Below, one piece after another: positions 1 through 5,783 of a stretch of 7,838 nucleotides of DNA. The notes under the pieces were generated by a model. It did not search any database. It was not told where the DNA came from and was given only the letters and a program-made list of their open reading frames with translations. The stretch comes from DUZB01 sp964407525 (GTDB lineage Bacteria; Desulfobacterota; DSM-4660; Desulfatiglandales; Desulfatiglandaceae), in NCBI GenBank assembly GCA_964407525.1, contig CAYOWC010000237.1, positions 1 to 7,838 on the forward strand, written 5' to 3'. How positions within the stretch are numbered: position 1 is the first letter of the stretch; the number at the start of each line of letters is the position of its first letter. The position numbers and the translations under genes are program-made.

Positions 1-28
1 AGGATTGCACAGAAAGAATAATGGCTGT

Positions 29-59
29 TTTTTCGAATCGTCCGTTCCGATTCGAAAAA
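29..59. repeat. Perfect 12-bp inverted repeat with 7-nt loop upstream of recD
   Basis: The arms TTTTTCGAATCG (29-40) and CGATTCGAAAAA (48-59) are exact reverse complements around the loop TCCGTTC. The hairpin lies between the left edge of the window and recD. No T-run follows the stem on either strand, so it is not a textbook Rho-independent terminator. It could be an mRNA hairpin in the recD leader, the end structure of an upstream gene, or a protein-binding palindrome. The structure is certain from sequence; its function is unknown. Confidence 0.6.
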
Positions 60-61
60 GG

Positions 62-88
62 CTTTGCGTCCTTCGCGCCTTGGCGGTT
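62..88. repeat. Degenerate 9-nt near-repeat, CTTTGCGTC / CTTCGCGC / CTTGGCGGT
   Basis: Three imperfect copies of a CTTnGCGnC-like unit follow one another just before the recD start. From memory, this resembles the 'ctttgcgtcttcgcgcc' dispersed motif seen in many environmental bacterial genomes, but this has not been verified here. It lies in the leader rather than in recognisable protein. If it is a dispersed element, translation starting at the upstream TTG (64) becomes less likely. Confidence 0.4.
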
Positions 89-123
89 CAATTTTTTTAA
101 ATGAAGAGCACGAATGGTTTGCC

Positions 124-2097
124 ATGACTGAAATAGATGCAGAAAAAGCCCGATTCCTTGAAAGCCTGTTAGAGTACCACATTATCAGGGAACAGACACC
201 GAAGGAGATAGAGAAGCTTTGTGTGGTATCCATGAAGCTTGAACTCCCTTTCCTGGATTACCTGACAGTTCGCGATCTTCTTGAAACTACCGGTTATCAG
301 AATGACGGTCCGATCATCGCAGTTCTTCTGGCTCTTTTCGGAGCACTTAAGGAAGGCAGCCTCTGCCTGGACATTCACGAGAGGGAACTTCATCTATCTC
401 TGCAATCCTTTTTAGAAGACAGAGATGCCGAAAAAATGGCCGACGATTTCCTTTCCGGAGTGGCGGAAGGAAAATATAGTAGACTAATCACCACCGATCC
501 TGCAGAATATCTGCCCCTGATTGTCTTTGAAAGCGGGGGACGAAAACTGCTCTATTTCCAGAGATATTTTGTCCATGAGAACCTGTTGAAGCAGCGGATG
601 CAAAAGCTGCTGCATTCAAAGAATTCCTTAGAGTTATCCAAGGAACGGACAGATTCTATTCTCGACGAAATCTACACGCCGGAAAGCGCCCTCCGTGTGG
701 AAAAAGGTGAAAGCTCCATGGTTCGGGATGACCATCAGGTTGAAGCCATCAGGCTAACCTTAAAATCCCAGTTTTCCATTATCTCCGGAGGCCCCGGCAC
801 AGGTAAAACCTCCCTGATGGTAAACATCCTTCGATGTCTCCAAAAAGCAGGGATACCTGTCGATGAAATGGTGCTGGGGGCGCCCACCGGCCGGGCAGCG
901 CAGAGAATGACGGAAACGATACACCGACACATCCATACCATCCGGAACCCTTCGGAGCAGGACAGGGAACTGTTGCAGGTAAAAAGCGGTACATTGCATA
1001 AGATTCTGCGGTACAGGGGGCGAACGCATGACTTTTATTACGGCAGCGCCAATCCGCTTCCCGCATCCGTGATTATCCTTGACGAAGTCTCCATGGTGGA
1101 TGTGGTCATGATGGAGAAGTTTTTACAGGCGGTTGATCCCGTGCAGACAAAGCTCATTTTCCTGGGAGACAAAAACCAGTTGCCCTCCGTGGAGGCCGGG
1201 GCTGTTTTCGCGGAAATGATCCCCGAGGGGGCCAGAGCCGAGGGATTCAAAGATCGATTTGTCCTGCTCCGCACCGTGTTCCGATCCGGCAGGGTTCTGC
1301 AGGAATTAGCCGAAAAAATTCAGACCGGAAAATCGCCCGAATTTTTACCTGTCCCGTTCACAGATGCCCTTCAAATGGGGAAGGACAGCTGGGCATTTGC
1401 ACCTAATGGTGGACCAAAAGCATGGAAAGAATGCATCAGTCTCTGGCGGGAATATCATTACGCCAGGCGCTCCCAACCCGAAGGGTACAGCTATAAAGAG
1501 CTGATAACCAAAGCAAGGGACATGGACCTGTACGATCTTGCTGAAAACGGAAGTGAAAAGGTCGTCCTCGACCAGCTTTTTGAAAAGGCGGGAGAAGCGA
1601 GGATACTCTCCCTGGTCCGAAATGGATGGTACGGGTGCACCGGAATAAACGCACAGATTGCGCGCGAATTGGGCAGCGAACTTGAATCCCCCGCGTGGCC
1701 GGAAAAAGGCTATTTCAGCGGGGCGCTGATTATCATTACCAGGAATGATTATGCCAGGGAACTTTTTAACGGGGACGTGGGAATTGTCATTGAAGACAAT
1801 AAAGGAATATTCAGGGCGTTTTTTCCAAGATTTGAGTCCTACATCCATTTTCCGATAGACCTTTTACCCCCATGGGAATTCGCCTTCTCCATAACCGTCC
1901 ACAAGAGCCAGGGTTCAGAATTTGAAGACGTTCTCCTCGTTCTTCCGCAAGACGAAAATCACAGGCTGCTGACCAGGGAGATCCTCTATACGGGAATAAC
2001 CCGGGCAAAAAAAAGGCTGATCATTTACGGGTCAGAAGCTGGTCTGGACACGGCCATACAAAGAAGAATAGTCCGCCAGTCCGGGCTGCAATGGTAA
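124..2097 (+). CDS. recD: RecD, exodeoxyribonuclease V alpha subunit (SF1B helicase)
   Basis: This is the 5'-3' helicase subunit of the RecBCD recombination and repair enzyme, which processes double-strand breaks in the cytoplasm. It has 657 aa from ATG 124, against about 608 aa for the E. coli protein. The N-terminal domain carries RecD-style sequence (ALFGALKEGSLCLDI). The helicase motifs occur in order: Walker A GGPGTGKT (residues 222-229), Ia-like GAPTGRAAQRM, Walker B ILDEVSMVD (DE at 320-321), motif III GDKNQLPSVEAG (from 348), FRSGR, motif V TVHKSQGSEF (from 591) and motif VI YTGITRAK (from 622). The layout matches RecBCD-type RecD rather than the longer RecD2. An in-frame TTG at 64 would add 20 residues, but that stretch lies in repeat-like leader, so ATG 124 is preferred; neither start has a strong Shine-Dalgarno sequence. 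RecB and RecC would be expected upstream, outside the window. Confidence 0.93.
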   Translation: MTEIDAEKARFLESLLEYHIIREQTPKEIEKLCVVSMKLELPFLDYLTVRDLLETTGYQNDGPIIAVLLALFGALKEGSLCLDIHERELHLSLQSFLEDRDAEKMADDFLSGVAEGKYSRLITTDPAEYLPLIVFESGGRKLLYFQRYFVHENLLKQRMQKLLHSKNSLELSKERTDSILDEIYTPESALRVEKGESSMVRDDHQVEAIRLTLKSQFSIISGGPGTGKTSLMVNILRCLQKAGIPVDEMVLGAPTGRAAQRMTETIHRHIHTIRNPSEQDRELLQVKSGTLHKILRYRGRTHDFYYGSANPLPASVIILDEVSMVDVVMMEKFLQAVDPVQTKLIFLGDKNQLPSVEAGAVFAEMIPEGARAEGFKDRFVLLRTVFRSGRVLQELAEKIQTGKSPEFLPVPFTDALQMGKDSWAFAPNGGPKAWKECISLWREYHYARRSQPEGYSYKELITKARDMDLYDLAENGSEKVVLDQLFEKAGEARILSLVRNGWYGCTGINAQIARELGSELESPAWPEKGYFSGALIIITRNDYARELFNGDVGIVIEDNKGIFRAFFPRFESYIHFPIDLLPPWEFAFSITVHKSQGSEFEDVLLVLPQDENHRLLTREILYTGITRAKKRLIIYGSEAGLDTAIQRRIVRQSGLQW

Positions 2098-2131
2098 CCC
2101 ATATTTATTTATAAATCACAAAGCTTACTGC

Positions 2132-2560
2132 GTGGAATACTTTACAGAATTCGGTTACGTTGGACTTTTCTTGGCCTCATTTTTAGCAGCGACAATACTG
2201 CCCTTGAGTTCAGAAATCGTTCTGATTTTCCTATTGTTAAATGATTTGAATCCAACGATATTGGTATGTATAGCAACATTTGGGAATGTGCTTGGATCTT
2301 TCGTGAATTATGCCTTGGGATTTTGGGGCAGTTTGTTTCTTGTAAAAAAAGTTTCAAGGATTTCAGAAGACGGATTCACTAAAGCAAAACAAAGATTCAA
2401 AAAGTATGGGGTGTATAGTCTATTCTTTGCCTGGGTACCGGTAATTGGCGACCCATTGACGATTGTTGCAGGTGTACTGAAGATTAATTTTTTAATATTT
2501 CTTATTCTGGTTACATTAGGTAAGTTTCTTCGATACGTAATCATTGCGATGGTCCCCTGA
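2132..2560 (+). CDS. YqaA/DedA-like (VTT/SNARE-associated family) small inner-membrane protein
   Basis: This 142-aa, very hydrophobic protein belongs to the YqaA branch of the DedA family, whose members are polytopic inner-membrane proteins linked to membrane homeostasis and lipid or ion transport. Characteristic stretches are the N-terminal FLAATILPLSSE, the GNVLGSFVNYALGFWG segment, and the cytosolic-loop-to-re-entrant segment RFKKYGVYSLFFAWVPVIGDP followed by TIVAGVLKIN. About four membrane or re-entrant segments are visible (roughly residues 7-27, 40-62, 92-112, 117-140). The start is GTG 2132, chosen because the family begins near MEYFTEFGYVGLFLASF; no clear Shine-Dalgarno sequence precedes it. 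It begins 34 nt after recD on the same strand. Hand counts over four lines give roughly 36% GC, well below recD and lnt. The exact substrate is unknown. Confidence 0.85.
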   Translation: MEYFTEFGYVGLFLASFLAATILPLSSEIVLIFLLLNDLNPTILVCIATFGNVLGSFVNYALGFWGSLFLVKKVSRISEDGFTKAKQRFKKYGVYSLFFAWVPVIGDPLTIVAGVLKINFLIFLILVTLGKFLRYVIIAMVP

Positions 2561-2622
2561 AAAGAATAAAACCATTGCAACATCGGAGAATGCTTATTGC
2601 CGAAGTTATTGAAGTATCCCTA

Positions 2623-3105
2623 CTAACCGACAACCAACACTAAATCTAATTCCTTTTCTTTCTTCCTTAGCCTTTTTATGAGGATATGAATTAGATTACA
2701 ATATACTTTTTTACCGATACGATCATCAGCTATGATCTGGTGGAACTCATTTTCCGGAATTTTGAGGACTTCACCTGACTGAACTCCAATGACCGATGCC
2801 GAAGCCGTGGCTTTCTCAATGAGAGAATACTCACCGAAACAGTCGCCTTCGTTCAATGTGTTTAAGTTAACCTCTGATGCTCTATGTTCTTTCCTGCCTT
2901 CAAGCCGTTCTGGAAGAAGAACCCTGAGCTGTCCTTCGATGAGGATATAGAGAGCGGATGGTGCCTGCCCTATTTCTATCAAGGCTTCTCCTTTCTTAAA
3001 ACTTATTTTTTGGCAATACCTGGAAATCACCTTTAGGTCAGCCTTTCCTAAGCCATCAAACACTTTTACGTTCGACAAGATATCAGTTATTTTGCTATTG
3101 AACAT
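2623..3105 (-). CDS. Stand-alone cyclic-nucleotide-binding-fold (CAP_ED/CNB) protein with atypical phosphate-binding cassette
   Basis: This 160-aa protein consists of essentially one cNMP-binding beta-barrel with flanking helices: an N-terminal helix (LGKADLKVISRYC), FKKGEALIEIGQAPSALYIL with IEGQLRVLL, then the cassette FGEYSLIEKATASASV (residues 90-105) and a C-terminal basic helix (HILIKRLRKKEKEL). There is no helix-turn-helix or enzymatic domain, so it is not a Crp/Fnr transcription factor. The cassette keeps the conserved glutamate (E92), but the arginine that contacts the cyclic phosphate in E. coli CAP (R82) aligns with A101. It may therefore bind a different ligand or none. The start is ATG 3105, preceded by AGGGAGA 4 nt upstream; an earlier in-frame ATG (3144) lacks a ribosome-binding site. 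It lies 139 nt downstream of the selenoprotein gene on the same strand and converges on the yqaA-like gene. Confidence 0.85.
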   Translation of the reverse strand: MFNSKITDILSNVKVFDGLGKADLKVISRYCQKISFKKGEALIEIGQAPSALYILIEGQLRVLLPERLEGRKEHRASEVNLNTLNEGDCFGEYSLIEKATASASVIGVQSGEVLKIPENEFHQIIADDRIGKKVYCNLIHILIKRLRKKEKELDLVLVVG

Positions 3106-3109
3106 CAGT

Positions 3110-3116
3110 TCTCCCT
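3110..3116 (-). promoter_or_regulatory. Shine-Dalgarno AGGGAGA that sets the CNB-protein start
   Basis: On the minus strand AGGGAGA lies 4 nt before ATG 3105. It decides the start over the upstream in-frame ATG at 3144, which has no comparable site. Confidence 0.7.
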
Positions 3117-3244
3117 GATTTTGGAGGTTTAATTGTTGACGCATAAAACCCTGTTGGGAGAGGAAGATCCTCTACAAAATGTACTCATCTGAGTAGCGCA
3201 TTCCAGATGGATGGCCTTCAGGTAATCATCAAGGTTTTTCAAGC

Positions 3245-3742
3245 CTATTTTTTCATTTTACTCTTATAAAATTTGATAAATGCCAGCATATCTTTTGCCA
3301 CAAAACGTCCGATTGGGCCGGTACTGTAGCACGCGACTTCCACGGTGTTATCCGGGCGAATGACGAAACCCGTGGCATGGATGAAGTTCTTACTCCGATC
3401 ATAATAGGCGCCCGTTATCCGGGATGTCTCCTCTGCATCCATACCGTAAGCCACCGGATAGGTTACACCGGCTTTTTCCATTGTTTCCATTGCTTTTTCG
3501 AGGGGGTCTACAGAGCCTGCAATAATCCGAACATCTTCTGCTTCAAATTCCTTCAACGATGCCTGGAAATCAGCCAACTGCTGAAAACAAAAAGGTCACC
3601 AGTGGCCACGGTAAAATAAGACAGCCCCGTACCCTTTTCCGGTCCCTTCAGGTAACGAGAGTGTGTCCCCAGATACCAGTTGCAGATTCAACTCTGGAAA
3701 TAGGTCATTGGCGTCGAGATAAACCGAACCGATTCTTGCCAT
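3245..3742 (-). CDS. Selenocysteine-containing redoxin/peroxiredoxin-like (AhpC/TSA family) protein, Sec49 encoded by in-frame TGA
   Basis: Read continuously from ATG 3742 to TAG 3245-3247, this is a 165-residue thioredoxin-fold redoxin with one in-frame TGA at codon 49 (3596-3598). The sequence around it is AVLFYRGHW-U-PFCFQQLADF, where the family normally has GHWCPFC; the TGA thus replaces exactly the catalytic (peroxidatic-type) cysteine and C52 follows as the x-x-C partner. Reading continues in the same frame on both sides: the 48 codons upstream (MARIGSVYLDAND...) and the C-terminal half (SVDPLEKAMET, TYPVAYGMDAEE, ATGFVIRPDNT, STGPIGRFVAKD) are both family-like. AGGAGA lies 5 nt before the ATG. 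TGA is the ordinary stop of lnt, the acyltransferase and the yqaA-like gene here, so a variant code is unlikely. The expected role is reduction of peroxides or disulfides in the cytoplasm with thiol reductants. Standard callers would report only the C-terminal part (about 3245-3577). Confidence 0.9.
3562..3598 (-). promoter_or_regulatory. Candidate bacterial SECIS element directly after the Sec TGA
   Basis: In the mRNA (minus strand) the UGA at 3598-3596 is followed by CCU (3595-3593), a U-rich internal-loop strand, the stem UCAGC (3584-3580), the apical loop AGUUG (3579-3575), the stem GCUGA (3574-3570), UUUCC, then AGG (3564-3562), which can pair with the CCU. The upper stem is five perfect pairs. 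The apical loop starts 16 nt after the UGA and has a G in its first two positions. This fits the general features of bacterial SECIS hairpins recognised by SelB. The fold was made by hand and its stability was not calculated. Confidence 0.6.
3596..3598 (-). other. Selenocysteine codon (in-frame TGA, residue 49)
   Basis: The codon is TGA on the minus strand, flanked by TGG (W48) and CCT (P50) in GHW-U-PFC. It occupies the position of the conserved catalytic cysteine of the redoxin family. Confidence 0.88.
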
Positions 3743-4004
3743 GTCTTTCTCCTTTCGTCTACAGGTTGATTCTCCATTTGTTCAAAGTGATGGGAAGCCA
3801 CAGACTTCGATCTCTGGAGACATTTTTTCAAAACCATAGAATATTTAAACAGATATTACACTTGTTCACAATGAAAAACACGAAAACATTCGAAATGCAG
3901 GGAAGATTCTCAATAGCGTCAAGCCACCGAACACAAAAGAAATATAAAACCACACCGGTAGAAATTCTGTTTCCGGTTTCATTTGCAGGGAGGTCCGTTT
4001 TCCT
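3743..4004. other. About 260-nt intergenic stretch between the divergent selenoprotein gene and the sdaA remnant
   Basis: Apart from the Shine-Dalgarno site at its left edge, no coding sequence is recognisable on either strand; the open frames here give no family-like protein. It is AT-rich around 3826-3960. It should contain the promoter of the selenoprotein gene and may hold unrecognisable debris of the lost sdaA 5' part. No convincing -35/-10 pair was identified. Confidence 0.5.
3748..3753 (-). promoter_or_regulatory. Shine-Dalgarno AGGAGA of the selenoprotein gene
   Basis: On the minus strand, AGGAGA ends 5 nt before ATG 3742. It supports the true N-terminus lying far upstream of the TGA, and hence that the TGA is read through. 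Confidence 0.8.
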
Positions 4005-4157
4005 AGGGGAGACGGCCGTCACCATGTCCCTCTGGATGCAGTTATCAAGACCATCTTCGAGACAGGGCTGGATATGAAAACCGAATATAAGGAAACTTCC
4101 CGTGGTGGGCTCACTGTCAATATTTTTTGCAATCCATATCATGTAACGGAGTGTTGA
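4005..4157 (+). pseudogene. sdaA: C-terminal remnant of iron-sulfur L-serine dehydratase (L-serine ammonia-lyase)
   Basis: Only the last ~50 codons survive, in one frame up to TGA 4155-4157. The reading RGDGRHHVPLDAVIKTIF then ETGLDMKTEYKETSRGGLTV matches the diagnostic C-terminus of SdaA-type enzymes (in E. coli, SLDKVIETMYETGKDM then KYRETSRGGLA). The residues just upstream (from about 4002 leftwards) no longer look like SdaA, so more than 80% of the gene, including the active core, has been lost. The tail ends VTEC, cysteine-terminated as in many SdaA proteins. It is followed 24 nt later by the sdaC remnant on the same strand, the expected serine-catabolism arrangement. The intact enzyme would deaminate L-serine to pyruvate and ammonia; this fragment cannot. 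Confidence 0.75.
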
Positions 4158-4181
4158 TGTAAGAAAGGAAAAAGGAAAAAA

Positions 4182-5077
4182 ATGAAGATGTCGGTAAAGC
4201 AAAATCATGGAAGTGAAATAAGTAAATGGAGCGGCAGGGATACTCGCTGGGCGTTTACCCTTTTCGGTACCGCAATAGGGGCAGGAATACTCTATCTCCC
4301 GCTTACCGCATCCGTCGGAGGGATATGGGCGTTGATATTCATTACGCTCCTCATTTTCCCCATGACTTACCTGTCGCACAGGGCCTTGGCAGGGTTGTCC
4401 TGACAGCCGATACGCCGGATGGCGATATCACGGAAGCTGTGGAGGATCATTTCGGAAAAGGTGCCGGCTTTGCGATTACCCTCATATATTTACCGTGACT
4501 TATGAAAAACAGATTCAAGACCCCAAACAGCTTGACCGGCAAACGAGTCGAGTAATCTTAGTGAATAGTCTCTTGTTGTTAGGTTTCGTCATGTTCTTTG
4601 TGTTTTCCATATCACTCGCCTTAACCCCTGAAAAGCTGCAGGATGCATTGGGCAGGAATGTTTCTGCCATGACCGTCATCACCGAACTGCAAGGCTTTAA
4701 ATTGATTCCGTTGATGGCGCGTCGTTTATCGCCATTACGGCCATTTTGCCGGCTCCCGGGAGGGTCTGAACGGCATTATCCTCAAATGGCTCCGCCGCAA
4801 CGATAAAAATAAGCAATTAGACCTTAAAATCATCGACAGGGGAACCATTGCCTTTCACATAATAACCATGTGGATTGTTGCTGTCCTGGACGTAACAATC
4901 GTTGGCGTAATCAGTGCGCTCACCGCTCCATTCATCGCAATAATTCTTTACCTGATGCCCATTTATGCAATTCACAGGCTGCCAAAACTTTCAAAATACC
5001 GAACCCCGATCAATGGATTTGTTTTTGTTATGGGAGTTATCACTATTATAGGCTATTTTGCGTCTACGTTTCTCTAA
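4182..5077 (+). pseudogene. sdaC: Degenerate SdaC/HAAAP-family serine transporter, multiple frameshifts plus internal deletion
   Basis: Pieces align in order to the SdaC serine:proton symporter (about 430 aa in E. coli). Piece 1, from ATG 4182 (AAAGGA 5 nt upstream), reads RWAFTLFGTAIGAGILYLP to FPMTYLSHRAL. A one-base slip near 4390 moves the frame to VVLTADTPDGDITEAVEDHF and GAGFAITLIYL, ending at about 4493. The next six or so membrane helices are missing (roughly 0.5 kb compared with E. coli). Piece 3 (4498 to about 4718) reads SRVILVNSLLLLGFVMFFVF then LALTPEKL. Near 4717 the frame shifts to ASFIAITAI, and near 4745 it shifts again to FAGSREGLNGIILKW, which runs through MWIVAVLD, FIAIILYLMPIYAIHRLP and the C-terminus to TAA 5075-5077. 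At least three frameshifts plus the deletion make it non-functional. It sits directly after the sdaA remnant. Confidence 0.88.
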
Positions 5078-5093
5078 ATTTTGCTGCATTCAA

Positions 5094-5115
5094 CGTGAGA
5101 TAATTCATTCTCACG
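5094..5115. terminator. 7-bp inverted repeat between convergent sdaC remnant and acyltransferase gene
   Basis: CGTGAGA (5094-5100) and TCTCACG (5109-5115) are perfect complements around an 8-nt loop. The hairpin overlaps the stop codon of the minus-strand acyltransferase gene and lies just after the end of the sdaC remnant. No clear T-run follows on either strand, so terminator function is only suggested by position. Confidence 0.35.
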
Positions 5116-5725
5116 GCAGCATTTTGGATTCTGAAACAACAAAGGACACCCCGTTTTTCCCGGGATATTTGCCCTTTATATCCGAATAAAAATCTCTAAT
5201 GGTTTTCATATCTGCTTCTATATTGCCCGTTATCTTAACCGTCGGTCCGATGCCCCCTACTTTCTGCTTGTAATCCAGATACCCAAGTACAACCGGGACA
5301 CCCGCACCTCTGGCAATATGGTAAAAACCGGTCTTCCAGTACATGACTTTTTTGCGGGTGCCGGACGGGGGGACTACGATAGACATCTGGCTGTTTTCAT
5401 TAAAGCACTGAATTAACTGCATGACAACATCGTTCGTCCCTGATCGGTCAATGGGGAAGGCCCCCAGCCACTGCAGGAAGGACGCCATGGGCCATCGGAA
5501 CCAGGCACGCTTCATCATGATCCGGGGCTTTACCCCAAGGATGAATGCAAGGCATATAGTATAGACAAAATCCCAGTTGGATGTATGGGGCGCCGCAATG
5601 ATAACGTATTTTGGAATACCGGGCTTCTCCCCCGCCGCCCTCCACCCTGATACTTTAAAAATAATCAACGCCATGCAGCGCATAAAGGTCTTAGCGATGA
5701 ATGTGTCATGAACGGTATTGCGCAT
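5111..5725 (-). CDS. PlsC-like lysophospholipid acyltransferase (LPLAT superfamily)
   Basis: This 204-aa protein contains the catalytic HX4D motif HTSNWD (residues 47-52), the second block GAFPIDRS (88-95) and the third block VPPSGTRKK (118-126), then YWKTGFYHIARGAGVPVVLGYLDY. The fold transfers an acyl chain to a lysophospholipid or related acceptor at the membrane; the acceptor here is unknown. Most family members have EGTR in block three, where a conserved glutamate sits; here it is SGTR (S121). The start is ATG 5725, with AAAGGA 7 nt upstream. The open frame extends further upstream but only into lnt, so the longer version is rejected. It lies 58 nt downstream of lnt on the same strand, probably in one operon. 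At about 200 aa it lacks an extended N-terminal membrane region, as in other short soluble-looking members. Confidence 0.85.
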   Translation of the reverse strand: MRNTVHDTFIAKTFMRCMALIIFKVSGWRAAGEKPGIPKYVIIAAPHTSNWDFVYTICLAFILGVKPRIMMKRAWFRWPMASFLQWLGAFPIDRSGTNDVVMQLIQCFNENSQMSIVVPPSGTRKKVMYWKTGFYHIARGAGVPVVLGYLDYKQKVGGIGPTVKITGNIEADMKTIRDFYSDIKGKYPGKNGVSFVVSESKMLP

Positions 5726-5732
5726 TATCAGA

Positions 5733-5738
5733 TCCTTT
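5733..5738 (-). promoter_or_regulatory. Shine-Dalgarno AAAGGA of the acyltransferase gene
   Basis: AAAGGA on the minus strand lies 7 nt before ATG 5725. It supports this start over the 64-codon longer open frame that overlaps lnt. Confidence 0.65.
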
Positions 5739-5783
5739 CTAAAAGCCTGTTTGTCCTGATACCTGATGGGATCACTAATCGAG

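Noticed and set aside
1..21. Possible C-terminal tail of an upstream gene (frame 1, ending TAA 19-21), as expected for recB
   Set aside because: Six codons are too few to identify, and the other two frames are also open for the first ~100 nt.
21..104. 27-codon ORF starting ATG GCT GTT TTT ahead of recD
   Set aside because: It runs through the inverted repeat and the CTTTGCGTC-like repeat, has no family-like sequence, and has no good ribosome-binding site.
3159..3173. AGAGGA-AGA-TCCTCT hairpin between the CNB and selenoprotein genes
   Set aside because: It is only 6 bp with a 3-nt loop and no T-run, too weak to call a terminator.
3245..3577. 110-aa redoxin ORF starting at TTG 3577, as a gene caller would give
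   Set aside because: The TTG is internal (Leu56 of the full frame) with no ribosome-binding site, and this version lacks the active site. The full frame from ATG 3742 with Sec49 explains the locus better.
4011..4020. 10-bp palindrome GACGGCCGTC
   Set aside because: It lies inside the sdaA coding remnant (RGDGRHHV) and is explained by codons.
3559..4077. 172-codon plus-strand open frame across the selenoprotein 5' part and the spacer
   Set aside because: It is antisense to the selenoprotein gene, crosses its start region, and reads into the sdaA remnant in the wrong frame.
3828..4379. 183-codon minus-strand open frame
   Set aside because: It is antisense to the sdaA and sdaC remnants, which have clear homology on the plus strand; its own translation shows no family features.
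4390..4403. 14-nt exact repeat CAGGGTTGTCCTGA, also at 7466-7479
   Set aside because: One shared 14-mer is not surprising by chance in ~8 kb. One copy lies inside sdaC coding sequence, and no mobile-element features surround either.
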